Assembly (NCBI RefSeq): GCF_021134715.1
Contig: NC_060022.1
Span: 3,353,001 to 3,417,000 of the forward strand
Direction: 5' to 3'
From: Daphnia pulex
Lineage: Eukaryota > Arthropoda > Branchiopoda > Diplostraca > Daphniidae
Length of the DNA stretch: 64,000 bases
Shown piece after piece: positions 1-13,216 of the stretch (its first letter is position 1; each line of letters starts with the position of its first letter). The position numbers and the translations under genes are program-made. The notes beneath the pieces were generated by a model. That model ran no database searches and was not told where the DNA came from. It saw nothing but the letters and a program-made list of their open reading frames with translations.

Positions 1-560
1 AAAAGTTGATCCAAAGCATGAGGCAAGAATGGACGTACAGTATTAATTTCCATCAAGGTAAGATGGTCTACTTTGGCTAGTGAGCCACCAATTTTCAGAA
101 ATGCATCAACAGAAGACCTCAATTTAGCAATTCTCATGTCCCAAATATCCTAAGCAATATGATTAATAGGCATGTGGAATTCACTGTAGGATATTTTGAA
201 AAATACCTTGACCAAGATACGGATCTCATCTGTATTGGGAATGTCGTGAGGAGCAGCTCCCAGAATAAGCTGAGTGGTTACCATGTAATGTTGATCTGGC
301 ATAGGAGTGAATGTTTTAGATTGCCCCTCATCCTCCTTGATTTTTGTCAATGTCTCAACTGTCATCCATTCAGGTGCGGTTAATCGACATTTCTGACGTT
401 GTTTCAAGTTAATGGCCATCCACAATGGAACTTGAACAGGAATTCCTGGCCTGAATGGTCCTACTTCTCCACAGATCAAGTAGAGGCGATCGTGACTAAA
501 GTTGGGCGTGATTTGAATAGACTGATTCTCGGCCAAAAATTCTACTTCAGCCGGATTCAT
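1..560 (-). CDS. GINS2: GINS complex subunit 2 (Psf2), 3' part outside window
   Basis: Subunit of the GINS complex, which with CDC45 and MCM2-7 forms the replicative CMG helicase in the nucleus. Exon 1 is 560-207 and opens with MNPAEVEFLAEN. It contains the family hallmarks VPLWMAINLKQRQKCRL and FTPMPDQHYM and ends at LVK. Exon 2 runs from 149 to the window edge and reads DIWDMRIAKLR, then LTLMEINTVRPF. The 56-nt intron (206-150) has GT-AG ends and phase 0. About 167 residues of the usual roughly 185 are visible, so only the C-terminus is missing. The start is the first ATG and aligns with the animal N-terminus. Identification rests on remembered family similarity and is strong. Confidence 0.93.
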
Positions 561-1175
561 AATCCGTTAGTTGTTTTGTCACTTTCTCACACACAAGAAA
601 AATTTTGGGTATTAACGAATAGGCGTTATTCCGAATAACTGAATAGCTGAATAGAAATTACAATCAACAACATGCAGTTTTCGATCCCATTATTCGTTTA
701 GCCGGGAAACTCTGTGAGCGTTGCCATATTTTACTATTTATTTCGCGCAAATATCGTTAAATTCGTAAATTACTTGTAAAGATGTTTTAGAACAAGCTTT
801 ACACTGTTCATTTATATTTTTAATTGTGATTTTAATAATAAACCATGATTCTGATATTAATTTAAGATAAAACTGTAGATTCTTCCTTTCTGTTTAGATC
901 CATGTAATGAAAAGGTGTTGGAGCATCAGCGTAAACTCTGAATGTATTTCTTAACAAAGCAGACGGGGCAGAAAAATTGGAATGACGATATTGGCAATTA
1001 ACCTTCATGAGAATCAAAAAGAATTGACATTTTTATAGTAGTTAATGATTTTCCAGCACTATTTTTAAAGTTCCCAAACCAAGCTAAAGATAGTATCCCC
1101 TAGAGTGATGTGATGTGTGTGATGCAGCATCAAGAAAAAAAGAAAGATTAAATCACAGTTGATGGTAGTTTACGT
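561..1175. other. intergenic: GINS2 promoter and MFSD10 3' flank
   Basis: AT-rich spacer between two minus-strand genes. It must hold the GINS2 promoter and 5'UTR (near 561-700) and the MFSD10 3'UTR (near 1175). No TATA box, repeat or RNA gene was recognised. Confidence 0.5.
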
Positions 1176-3169
1176 TTACAACGGCGACTGACGTAGTAAA
1201 ACGAACGGCAGTATTAGACCAACAGCTCCAATGCAGTAGCATGGCCCGGCTCCGAACACAAAAAAAACTATAAAAAATGTTATGATTTCACTATGTTGCT
1301 TGCAATTATGCGAAAAAAATTTTTATTTTTTATTTACCAAATGAAGACAGTAAAGGGCCGAAGGCACGAGCGAGCGCTCCCAATGATCTAAGGGTACCAA
1401 TAACTGCTCCCTTCTGATCGGCTCGTCCATAGGCAGCGGTCATTGCAGTTAGACAAGGAATTACGATGGCTGATCCTAATAAATTCGAAAACATTTCCAT
1501 GTGCTCAAAGAGATACGCAATGAGAATGAAATAAAAAATTTACTTACCCAAAGAGTACAAGGCAAGTCCAAAATACAAAGCTGTTGCACTATTGGAAAGA
1601 CCTACTACTACAAAGCTAGGGATGATAACTCCAAGTCCCTATTTTAATAGAGTCGCACATTAATACTTAATAGTGATTACTAATTATTGTCTAAACTTAC
1701 AATTAACGCGAGCATTTTTTCTTTGCCGGGCTTGACTCGTCGGACTAAACCGCCTTGAAAAAAGGCCATCAACAAGCCAATAAAGAGTAACATTTTGCCT
1801 TGTTGAGCAGCGTTATAGTTGAATCGCAAATGAGTCAAAAATGTTAACGTATACTCGAGTCCAGAGAAAAGAAACAAAAACAAAAAGTAGACTCTTCCAA
1901 GTACTTTCAATTTCTCGAGATCTAAAAAACGGTGGTTTATGTCAAATTAAATTGCGAGTTCAATGAAATTTGTTCCAAGAATTTAGGTAAGTCAGGTGCA
2001 ACGGATAGTGACAAAAATACCCTTTTTAGAGATGCCATCGGCTAACTGAAATTTGAAAAGAGACACAGGATTGACGAGATTCCATGTTTGAGATAATTGA
2101 AGTGATTTAGCCCTTTTTTCCTGTAAAAAATAATACAAGGTAAAATAAACATAACTCAAAGATATTCATAACCACAGTTTACCTTAGGTAATGATTCTTT
2201 AAAGAATACTGATAAAAATCCGAAATTGATTACGGTTAAAGTTAACGAAAACATCGCTGGCCAAAACCACCAATTCCCTTCATTGCTATCGATACCCCAT
2301 GCTGAAAACGCTGCACCGGTGACAGGTCCTATTATGAAACCTATGGCAAACGCAACACCAACTAACGCCTGTATGGCATAGGGAAAAACATCAAACAAAT
2401 ACCATCAGATGAAATTACTTTTTAGCAGGATGAAGTGTTACCATGGCTTTTGCTCTTGTTGCACTGTCAGTGATATCTGCCATTACAGCAGTTGCTAAGC
2501 TTACATTGGCTTTGCTTATCCCACCTACAGCTCTAGCTAATACAAAGAGTATGAAGTTGTCAGACACAACCCACAGAGCATAGGAGGCAGCAATTCCAAC
2601 CTGACAACAAAGTGAAATTTTAAGATAAAAACACAAAGGAAAAATTTGTCATAAATGAAGTACCATGCTAACAAGCAATGCAGGTTTTCTACCATAACAA
2701 TCAGACAGACATCCAGCCAATGGAGAGGCCAAAAATTGCAAAAAAGAAAACAAAGAACCTAGGACACCTATGTACATAATACAGAAACATTTAAAGAGGT
2801 ATGTTGTGGTAAAGTGTTAGGTATGCATAGAAGCAGTTGGGTTAGAATTAGCAAGTTACAAATAAAAAGGCAGCAAACCTCCAGTCATCACGGAGTTGAA
2901 TTTTTCAGGAATGTTTAGTGTCTCTTGTAAAGTTTTCACTGTGCTTTCAAGAAAACTAATAGAAGCACCACCTGTAAGGCTATAATGGTCTAGCAGTTTT
3001 GGCATGAGTGGCAATATGATGGTGAAACCAATAAGATCAATGACAAGTGATGTGAACATCACCCATGCTGCAGGATTAAGTCGAGATTTCACGGTGTCTT
3101 TTTTTGTGGTCTATAAAACACGAGATTAATTACTGAGCGCATTAGAAAGAAACCAAACAAAATTACCAT
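1176..3169 (-). CDS. MFSD10: MFSD10-like major facilitator transporter
   Basis: Twelve-helix major facilitator superfamily protein of about 441 residues, orthologous to human MFSD10 (TETRAN), a putative organic-anion exporter. Ten coding exons: 3169-3167, 3110-2879, 2767-2664, 2600-2442, 2368-2183, 2120-2021, 1921-1701, 1638-1548, 1475-1338, 1267-1176. The sum is 1326 nt. The protein shows the first helix SLVIDLIGFTIILPLMPKLL, the loop motif GCLSDCYGRKPALL, ARAVGGISKANVSLATAVMAD, GFIIGPVTGAAFS and LFLFSGLEYTLTFLTHLRF, all typical of this family. The first coding exon carries only the ATG. Substrate and membrane location are not visible from sequence. The gene is head-to-head with AKAP10. Confidence 0.88.
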
Positions 3170-4433
3170 TTTCACAATGTGTTAAAGTGTGTAGATTCAA
3201 CAATTAGGTATTATTTCATGCACAGCATAAAATGTTATTCCAGGATACGTGGAAACGTCCGGCCGCCTTGTGCTCCTTCCTAAAACTTTAAAAAAACTTT
3301 AAACAGAACGAGCTCATGATAACCTAACGGTGATAAGCAAGTTTTTAGAGATAATTTTTGACACCACCGGGTAGCACAAACACGATTTTTTGTTTCAGCG
3401 CTATGTTTACGTGGAAGCCAACGCTGCCAAGCCAATTCACGCACAACAATAACAATTGCCTCTGGAAATTAATACGCATTTATTCAATGCTAATTGCTGA
3501 TTGTAATTGAATGAGAAATGTTTTCAAAATAAATATTCATGGTGGATTTTATTATTTATTTATTCACTTCTTTTTACTTTTTCAAATCGTCAGAATTTTT
3601 TCTCTGACCTAGACATGTTTGACCGAATCCAAAAAGTTATAATATTATATTATAAGTACAAATATTTACTGTTTTTTTTAACCTTTTTTGGTTTATGGTT
3701 TTAATCTGTAGTTGATTTACATATAAAGGTTCATAATTTCACCAAAGCAATTTAATCATCGTCAGATGGCATTTGGAGCATTTCACGAAAAATAAGTAGC
3801 AGACGGAAATCGTTCAACGGATGAACGGAATATTGGAGTTAGTCTTGTTTTCCTCTCTTGAAGTCTTGAACTCATCGACCTTGTAAATTGGCCGTTCTCG
3901 TTTGTGCCGTTGTTACTATGATTTCCAAACGTTTAGTGTATTGAAATATTCGTTCCTTAAAAAAAAAAGAATCTCATTTTCAGCAAAATAAGTTTAAGTG
4001 GCAAAAACTGGCAATCCCTTTTTTAAAACCGGAAAAACCCAAAGTGACTTACTGTGTGTGAAACAGGTATGTTATTCTGTCAATTTTTCTGCTACGTGTC
4101 TTCAGTAATCCTGATAATTACTCAAATACTTCGCTCATCGTAGCTTATCTTGAGGCTAGATATGTTGTTTTTTTTTGCCATTTTATTTGCCACCTAATAT
4201 GAAATGTATATTATATTTATTCTTTTATATGTGTTATGATGTTTGGTTGTGTGTGGCTTATTTCCATTATGTTTGTTTCCATGTTTTCATGCTATTGGTA
4301 TGTACATCAACATATTAACAGAATTGATTTTTGCAGTTTTTAGAAGATGGAAAATGAAATAACACTATCCTCACTTCAGTGTGTTTAGTACACAGTAATC
4401 ACTGAGTTTTCTTAAGCTGTCGAAACAATTAAA
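3170..4433. promoter_or_regulatory. bidirectional promoter region, MFSD10 / AKAP10
   Basis: Spacer of 1.26 kb between two divergent start codons. On the plus strand a likely 5'UTR donor (AAACAG|GTATGT near 4067) and acceptor (TTTGCAG near 4336) suggest a non-coding first exon of AKAP10. Otherwise it is AT-rich with no coding signal. No TATA box was recognised for either gene. Confidence 0.4.
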
Positions 4434-6761
4434 ATGGCATTTTGGAAGCGCTTAGGTAATCTTCTTCATAGTTTCTTTATAATTCAAACCTGTTTCAAAG
4501 TTATGTTAATCATCCAGGGAAAAGATCCAGTGTCCCATCTAACAATACCAGGGGAATTTCGAACAAAAACTACTTGCCTCAAAATAACAATGATTCAGCA
4601 TCATCTTCAATGTCATTGTCTACCAGTGGAGACCTTGGAGAAAGCTTGTATAATAATCTTCAACGGTTCCCAAGCGAAGAAGGTGTGGTCAACGTCAATA
4701 ATACGTCTAAAGTTCCAGACAAATTCAGCGGTGATTTTGGAGACTTGGGAGATTTGAATCTTCCCGAAACCATTCGTTCTTGGTCGCGAAGGTCTCGCCT
4801 CTCAAAAAATCTACAAGAAGTCTTGATGGATCTAACAGCACTATCTTACTTCCAACAGTATCTCGAGAGCAAACAAGTTAGCAGTTACTTAATGCTGTTA
4901 AACGATTTAAAAAATTACCATTTATTGGCGACGTCCTTATCCACAAGCGGTTGCGCATCTAATAGCAACGCCAACAGTCCTATCGTAAATGGGGACGGCT
5001 TACTTGCAAAATGGAGCCCTTCAAAAAATAACGATACTAAAGTGCTTCGACTGCTGAATTCAACTTCTAGTAGTTCAGGCTTTAGTGACGACACCAGTCT
5101 TGACTCCCCTGGCCATTCTGTGTCCACGGGCTCCACCCGTTCAACAAAGCCTTTAGAAACAGACACGATGGCTCACAGTCTGCTCAGTGAAAGACGTAGA
5201 ATCATCCAAAAATATTTCGAATCTGATTCAAGTGACTACCTTCCTACCGTTTCGTGTTTTCTACGAGATGTCGATCCTTGCTCTTTGGAAATAACAGAGC
5301 TTGATGCCGATGTCTTTCAAGACGTCCAAATCGGAGTTTGCAATTTGCTTGAGAATGATTACTTTATAGAGTTTCTTCATTCGGAATTTTATTATCGCTA
5401 TCAGCTAGAAATAATCACTGGCGGGAAACTGTCGATCACAGATATAATTTATAATGATGCTTGTCTATTTTACTTTATGGAGGTAAAATTAATTTTTATT
5501 GCTTTGTTGCTTATTTATATAAATAATGAGAAAAATCATTTTTACAGTATATGGACCAAGAAGGCAAGCGCCACTGGCTAGAATTTTTGTTAGCGGCAGA
5601 TAATTATCGATCTCAGTGGAACTCACCCAATGCTTCATCGGATGCCTTGATTATATACAACAAGTAAAAATTCAAATTATGCAGTAGACTTCCTGATCTA
5701 ATTTTTCTTTTCATGCAGGTATTTTTCCCTACAAGCCACACAGCCGTTGGGGCTATTAGATGCAATACGATCCAATATAGAAGAAAATATATGTATGACC
5801 AAAAATGGTCCTGGTCCAGATTGCTTTGAAAACGCACTTCACGTGTTGTTATCAACAATGGAGAAGGTATAAAAAAAATGAGTTGAACTCTTACGCATCG
5901 CTTGATGTTTTTGTTTTCTTTTTGTATGTAGAAATATCTTCAACCATTTATGTCTTCCCCTGTCTTTTGTCAATATCTAAATGACATTGTAAGTGCCCTA
6001 AAAAACACCTCCAATCTTTTATCGCGGTGCAAACGTTCAGGTTGGTTGGAATAAAAAATCCCTCTATATTTCCTCTAATTTATTTTTATGTGTACATAGG
6101 TTCTACAAGTACGATCAACAGTGAAGTAAGTGGAATAAGTTGTAGTACAACCTCAGCAACTGTCTCAAGCTACCTAGCAGCGGGAGGTTCTTCTGCTTCG
6201 GCTATCGGAGTTATTTCGTCTACCGTTGTGAATAATGCGGAAAATTCAATGATACGTTTGGGAAACAGTATTAGTAACGAAAGCCTAATGATTGATATTC
6301 GGCAACTAAATGACCCCGACGCGCTGTGGCAGAGAAAGAAAATAACGTAAATCAATTCCACATTAAAGTTATTATTATTATTCATATTTAATCGTGGTAC
6401 AGGCTTAGCCTTGGACGTCTTACGCCATTCGGAAGATTCTACAGCGAAATAGAGTTTCCTGTTGAAAAGAAAACCGGTACGCTCATCATATTTATATTTA
6501 CTAGAATTTACAGTGGTATTCACAATTTTCTAAATTTTTGTTATAGAGTCCAAAATAACTAAAGCTGTAAGAAAATTTGTTTTTGTGGAAGAGGATCAGG
6601 TATTTAATATGAGTAAAATTACTTTGAAAATTTGACATAAAATTTTAAATTTTGGTTTGAAATATTAGGAAAAAGAAGACATGGCCTGGCAAATGGCCGA
6701 AATTATTATTAAAGATGTGTTAGCAATAACTTCAGGGAAAAGACCGCCTCAAGCGCTTTAG
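4434..6761 (+). CDS. AKAP10: A-kinase anchor protein 10 (D-AKAP2), RGS-domain protein
   Basis: Scaffold that tethers protein kinase A through a C-terminal amphipathic helix and carries two RGS-like domains. Nine exons: 4434-4455, 4518-5482, 5548-5663, 5719-5866, 5932-6040, 6100-6346, 6403-6476, 6547-6599, 6669-6761. The sum is 1827 nt, 608 residues. The second RGS domain is clear: FYFMEYMDQEGKRHWLEFLL, then YNKYFSLQATQPLGLLDAIR and YLQPFMSSPVFCQYLND. The first RGS half (ALSYFQQYLESKQV) is diverged and followed by a long Ser-rich insert. The end, DMAWQMAEIIIKDVLAITSG, matches the PKA-binding helix. Residues 1-8 come from a 22-nt first coding exon, so the start is slightly less certain. Confidence 0.9.
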
Positions 6762-7218
6762 TGTCCCTCCACATTGTCCTTGCTGTCTATTCTACATAAA
6801 CAAATGAAAAAAAAAAAAAAACAATATTGACAAAACGAATTGGGGACAAACCCACTTAACCGCATTATATTCCAAATCTCCAATATGTTATACGCCTGAC
6901 TTCTGAATTCGTTACTTACATGACGTTTGCTGTAATTATGTATGTTAACTATATCTATCCATATCGGTCGTGGTTTCATGCGACTAGTCTTTCATACTTG
7001 TTAAATGAGAAAGCAGGAGAAAGTGCTGCCGTTTGAAAAAGGTATAAAAAAATAAAATAAATTTAAACATCTGGCAATGTCTTCTCTACTGCTGCTCTTA
7101 GTCGTCACGTGTTCCCATCTTAGTTATTTTAGAGATTCTCTTCTGCAAGAAGAGTGCCGCATTCATTTTCTTCTTACCGTTTCACGGAAAATCGACCTTT
7201 GCCTTGCGCTTCTCGATT
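6762..7218. other. intergenic: AKAP10 3'UTR and clueless promoter
   Basis: Contains an A-run near 6810-6822 and the 5' flank of clueless. No further gene or repeat was recognised. Confidence 0.4.
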
Positions 7219-10200
7219 ATGGCCGTCGAGTCCAAAAAGAATGAAACAAGCGCAGAAAAAAACGTGAATTCGGAAGCTTCAAAGGGAGAAGAGTTCGTGA
7301 AAATCAACGGCGAAGGTAAGACCAACCACACCGTGGGATAGCCATACTTTCTTCCCATGCTTGGCTAAGAAACGTGATATGCATTGAAATGATTCAATAA
7401 TTTCTCAACTGGTTTAAGATGTCCACTACCTGAGTTTGTAATTCTTTTATGTGTGATAAACTTATTGATTCTTCAGTTTCAGTTGACCATTTGTATTGTT
7501 TTAAGCTTTTTTTTTTTCGAAGCAATTTTTCTTAATGCTAATTTCTGAGTGATCACATTGATGTTGGTATGCTACATTAGCTTTAATTGTAGTAGCTTGA
7601 ATTGCAGTTGTCATTTGTGCTTATTCATAATAGTATTAAAATGTATCTGTTAATGGTCCTTTGTCTTGTCAGGAAAAGGTGTAGAGATATCCAAGCAGCA
7701 CAAAGAAGACCAGAATGCAGGAAAGAAAGGAAGTAGTATCAATGGTGAAAAAGATCTGAACTTGAATACTGAATCTATAGAGGAGAAAGAAGATGAAAAG
7801 AAAGAGGATCAAGATGTTGTCTTTGTTCAAGATGTTGGTTTCACCATCAAAATAACAGCACCAGGAGTGGAACCCTTTGATATTCAAGTATAACATTACA
7901 TAACTTATTTCTTGTCTATTTGAATGAACATCTATCCCTTTTTAGGTTTCAAGCATGGAGATGGTTCAGGAAATCCATCAACTTTTAATGGATCGTGAAG
8001 ATACCTGTCATCGCACATGTTTTTCCCTCCAGTTAAATGCCATAACACTGGATAACTTCGCAGAACTGAAAAGCATTGAAGGGTTAAAAGAGGGTTCCAT
8101 AATCAAGGTAGAGTTTTTTTAAATAAGCATATAGAGGAAGTATTTTCTCAAAACTTAATTTTATTCTTAAGGTCGTTGAAGAACCTTACACTATGCGTGA
8201 AGCTAGGATTCACTTGCGCCACGTGAGAGACTTGCTGAAATCTTTGGATCCATCAGATGCCTACAATGGCCTTGACTGCAGTTCACTTTCATTCTTGAAT
8301 GTAGTTACACAAGGAGATATATTAGGTAAATGTTTTGACTTTTATTTGCTTATTGTAGGAATAATTTTCATAAATTACTGACTTGAACTGAACTTGTTCT
8401 TTTCATGCTTCATTTTACCTTTATCTTTCAAGTACGATTGCAAGGTACCTCAGTGCAATCCACATTTAAATAGCATATATTTAGGACAATCGTAAAATGT
8501 TAATATTCTTGCAGAAAAGAAAAAAAGTCGTCCAGAAAGCGTTGACTGCACTCCGTCGGATTCTATTATACCTGGATCAACCGAAAGGCCCTTGGTCCCG
8601 TTGCAGCCTCAAAGCAAAGAACAGAAAGGACCTAATTGCATAAAAGTGATTACTACGTCTGGCTGGAACCCTCCTCCAGGTTGATCTCATCATAAAACAC
8701 ACAAAAGTTCAGTTAATAATGACAAGACGAAATTTTCGACTAGGTTATCGTAAGCTGCACGGTGACTTGATTTATTTGTACGCCGTCACTCTCGAAGAAA
8801 AGAGATTGCATATTACCGCATGCACTCGAGGTTTCTACATCAACCAGTCAACGGATGAGGAATTCAACCCAAAACCAGCGAATCCAAATCATCTTTCGCA
8901 TTCTTTGATTGAGCTCCTTTCTCAGGTTTCTCCGTCGTTCAAGCGAAACTTTACTTTATTGCAACGCAAGCGCACCCAACGACACCCATTCGAAAGAGTT
9001 GCAACTCCTTATCAGGTAAGGAACAATTAATTTTTTTTATTAACTCTTTACTTGGTTTTAATTAAATATTTTGGTTTTGCTTAACATAAAGGTTTACTCT
9101 TGGATTGCTCCGATGGCAGATCATCCTATTGATGCCATTCGAGCGGAAGATGCATTTTCCTCTAAACTGGGATATGAAGAACATATTCCGGGCCAGACTC
9201 GTGATTGGAATGAAGAATTGCAAACAACACGTGAACTACCCCGAAAAAATTTGCCTGAACGACTTTTAAGGGAACGAGCAATTTTCAAGGTATTTAAAAA
9301 TGGCATTTAATTATATATGTGCGACACTAACATCCCTTACGCAATGTTTTGTCAAGGTGCATTCTGATTTTGTCGCTGCCGCTGCTCGTGGAGCTCAAGC
9401 CGTGATTGATGGAAACGTCATGGCTATTAATCCTGGTGAAGAATCACGAATGCAAATGTTTATTTGGAACAACATTTTCTTTTCCTTGGGCTTTGATGTC
9501 CGCGATCACTACAAAGAGTTGGGTGGTGATGCTGCTGCCTATGTCGCACCTAAGAATGATCTCCAGGTAAACAATTATTTTAGTTAGATTATTTGGTGGA
9601 GATTTAAATGTCTTAACATTTTAAAATTAGGGTGTTAAAGTTTACAATACTGTCGATCAAGAGGGTTTGTACACTCTGGGAACTGTGGTGATTGACTACC
9701 GTGGTTACCGGGTAACAGCACAGTCCATTATTCCAGGCATTTTGGAAAGAGAGCAAGAACAGTCGGTTGTTTACGGTTCAATTGACTTCGGAAAAACTGT
9801 TGTCACCCATCCTAAGTATTTGGAACTGTTGGGCAAAGCTGGACAACAGTTAAAGGTCTTCCAGCATTCAGTTCTCAATGACAAAGATGAAGAAGTAGAG
9901 TTATGTTCATCCGTCGAGTGTAAGGGTATCATCGGCAACGACGGACGGCATTACATTCTGGATCTTTTACGTACTTTCCCACCCGACGTCAACTTCTTAA
10001 AAATCGAGGGTGAAGACTTGAGTAAAGAAGCTCGTGCACTTGGCTTCCCTGTTGAACACAAACACAAACTTTGCTGTCTGCGCCAAGAATTAGTCGACGC
10101 ATTTGTGGAGTCTCGTTACATGCTGTTTATCAAATACGCTGCGTTCCATCTTCAACAAGTGGGCCTTAAGAAACAGAAGGCGACGTCCGAGCGTAGTGGT

Positions 10201-12754
10201 TCTGTTGAGAAAGAAACAGTCAAGTCGGACGACACAGACATTGCTGGAGTGCAATCAACATCGGAAAAGGGAACGGAAGAACAGCAGCAGTTGAATTCAG
10301 ACGAGGCCAAGAAAATTGTGGAAAGTATTACAGATTCGATTACACACGGAGAGAAACCTGACGTAGAAGAAAGCACAAAGGTAATTTTGAAGGGAAATGT
10401 TTTTGTTTTGCATGATATGGATTTTAATTTAAAAATTTTGTAGGAGATTGTCCGTAAAGCTGCTGCAGCTGTTGGTTCCTTGAAAGATACGGAATTTGAT
10501 ATCCGTTTCAATCCTGACGTCCTCTCTCCTGGAGTTCGCCATCCCGATGGCCTTGTTGCTCTCGAACGATTAAAGAAAGAGAAGCAGCTGATCAAAGATG
10601 CTGCCGATTTTCTCATCACAATTCAAATCCCCACATTTATTCGTGATTGTTTGGACCATTCGTCTGCTCCATTGGATGGTAGCACTCTAATCGAAGCCAT
10701 TCATAGTCGCGGTAAGTCGAACAATAAGTGTGATGTATTTCATTTCATCAGTAATTTAATAATATCTTTGTTAATTTACTTCTAAATTAGGAATCAACGT
10801 TCGATACTTGGGCAAAATTGTTTCAATGCTGTCTAAGGTCCCGCAGTTAGAGTACGTTTATGTGATCGGAGTTTCTGAGTTGATTGTTCGAGCTGCCAAA
10901 CACCTTTTCACCACCTACATGCAAGGAGTAGAAATGATGGGCCTGTCAGCGGCGATTGCTCATTTCCTTAACTGCTTCCTCGGTTCGAATCCAACCCCAG
11001 TGGTAACCAACAGTACAACACTGCATTGTATCCGTCTTGGTCTGAATCCTATGTTTGTTGGACTTTAGGCCACACTTGGCGCTGACGAGCTTCAAACCAA
11101 GCCATCTAAACGCCGCAACAAGCGCAGAGGAAAGCAGAACCCTTTATCCAATAATGAGAGCACTGACTGGATCCATGTGACTCCAAAAACTTTATGGTCC
11201 ATGTTAAAAACTGAGTTAAGTTCCTACTGGGATTGGGAACTAGCTGCTGACGGCGTCGACACAGCAGTAGAAAAGTACATGGGGCAGAAAGTATCTCTTC
11301 TACGAGCCTTCTGTCAGAGAACTGGCATTCAGGTAATTGAGAATTGTGTAGTAATATAATTCAAGCTTTAATTTTATTGTATCACTTATAGATTTTGATG
11401 AGGGAATATTCTTACGAAGTAAAAAATCGCAATACGTTTTTTGAAGAGGATATCATTAATGTCTTCCCAGTAGTCAAACATATCAATCCACGTGCTAGTG
11501 ATGCTTTCCATTTCTACACAACTGGTCAGCAAAAGATTCAGCAGGGCTTCCTAAAGGAAGGTTACGAGCTCATCAGCGAAGCTCTTAATCTTCTAAACAA
11601 CGTTTATGGAGCAATGCATCCAGAGATTGCACAGTGTCTCCGCATGTTGGCAAGATTGAATTACATCATGGGTGAACATGTTGAAGCTCTTGGCTACCAG
11701 CAGAAGGCCGTTTTCATGTCAGAACGGGTTAATGGCATTGATCATCCGTACACCATTACTGAATACGTAAGTGATAACCTTAAGAATAGGATCAAATACG
11801 ATATTTATTAACTAGACGAAATTTGGTTACAGACACACCTGGCTTTGTACTGCTTCGCTAACAATCAAATCTCAACAGCTCTTAAACTGTTGTATCGGGC
11901 ACGCTACTTAACCTTAATCGTTATCGGAGAGAATCATCCAGAGGTAGCCTTGCTTGACTCGAATATTGGTCTCATTCTGCATGCTGTTGGAGAATATGAT
12001 CTATCTTTGCGTTTCCTTGAAAAAGCTTTGGCTTTGAACAAAAAGTATTATGGATCCCGATCATTGAAAGGTAACCACTACAACTGACTTCACTCGATCT
12101 TTTGTCGAAATTCTAATAATATTTCACGTTTTTAGTGGCTGTGAGCTACCACTTGGTCGCTAGGACCCAGAGCTGTATGGGTGATTTCCGTTCTGCTCTC
12201 CAAAACGAAAAAGAAACTTACACCATTTATAAGATTCAGGTATTGATTTTTATATTAGACTATTTAGTAACATGTGTTATTAATTTTTTTGCTAACGGCG
12301 TATTTATTTTCCTCAAGTTGGGAGAGGAACACGAGAAAACGAAAGAGTCATCAGAGTGCCTTCGACACCTGACGCAGCAGGCGGTTGTGCTGCAGAAAAA
12401 GATGAACGAACTGTATCAAGGTCGTTTGGGGGCTGGTGTTCCTACTACTGGATTACCATTGCCACCTATCCAGATCCAGCCGCCTTCCATGGGAAGTGTT
12501 CTCGACATGCTCAACGTTATCAACGGCATTCTATTTGTTCAAATTAGGTACAAATTCAAAGTTTTTGTTGTTTTTAGATTTTTTTTTTAACTTGTTTATT
12601 TAATTTTCCTTGTAGTCCACAAGACATTGAAGCGTTCCGTGAAGAGATGGAGCGTCGTCAAATGACGGAAGGCAGCCCACCTAAATTGCTCGAAGTGAAA
12701 GAGGAGGAGGCATCGTCAACAGAAAATAGTAGTCAAGTCAAGTCTTGCAGTTAA
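7219..12754 (+). CDS. clu: clueless / CLUH (clustered mitochondria protein)
   Basis: Cytosolic RNA-binding protein that binds mRNAs of nuclear-encoded mitochondrial proteins; loss clusters mitochondria in flies and yeast. Seventeen exons: 7219-7315, 7673-7887, 7946-8107, 8172-8325, 8515-8679, 8744-9015, 9092-9289, 9357-9566, 9631-10380, 10444-10711, 10791-11002, 11069-11332, 11392-11766, 11833-12070, 12136-12239, 12318-12547, 12616-12754. The sum is 4053 nt, 1350 residues, close to human CLUH. Landmarks are the N-terminal ubiquitin-like region ([20 protein letters not shown], then [16 protein letters not shown]), the CLU core ([54 protein letters not shown]), a Lys/Arg patch ([12 protein letters not shown]) and C-terminal TPRs ([40 protein letters not shown]). 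The N-terminus is acidic and low-complexity, as is usual for the family. Confidence 0.95.
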
Positions 12755-13110
12755 TCAACACGCATGGGAAGCGCTTTTTTCCGCGCGGACGTCAACAACG
12801 ACACACTATTCAACAAGATACAAAAAAAAAATTGTTGCCATGAAGAAAGAAGACCTGGTCCCCCGCGCCGTAGTCAAACGTTAGATTTTTTATTATTTGT
12901 TATTGATAGAAAAACGCGTTTTCGATTTTTCTCCGTATCGAGAAAACAGATTTCAGTGATGAGTTCAGTCGTTTGACCGGAAACCTCAGGCCAAAACGTT
13001 ATTCTCCCTGTTCGTTGTTCTTTGTTTGAATCCCGTCTTTTGCTGACGAAGAAGTCATCTCATGAGTTTCCACGCAACGAACGTACACACTCGGCCAGGC
13101 ATTTGAGTTT

Positions 13111-13216
13111 CTGTTGTCAGATTTAGTGAGTAAAGCCTTGATTGAGCTCATGTCCATCGTCACGTTGCACGAACGATGGATATCTAGCTAGAACAGGCTT
13201 TACTGTAGCTCAACAG
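13111..13216 (+). ncRNA. pri-miRNA-like hairpin (candidate)
   Basis: Hand fold. The lower stem CTGTTG (13111-13116) pairs with CAACAG (13211-13216). After an internal loop, AGTAAAGCC (13129-13137) pairs with GGCTTTACT (13196-13204). AGCT (13145-13148) pairs with AGCT (13186-13189), and CATGTCCATCGT pairs over most of its length with ACGATGGATATC near 13173-13184. The terminal loop is about 12 nt (13161-13172). The 76-nt upper hairpin has about 28 pairs and small internal loops, and a basal stem lies below it, as in animal pri-miRNAs. I do not recognise either arm as a known miRNA. It lies about 360 nt after the clu stop codon, probably in its 3'UTR. The complementary strand would fold similarly, so the strand is not certain. 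Confidence 0.4.

Noticed and set aside
10152-10619. 155-residue antisense frame in clueless
   Set aside because: Crosses a clear sense-strand intron (10381-10443) and has no recognised similarity.
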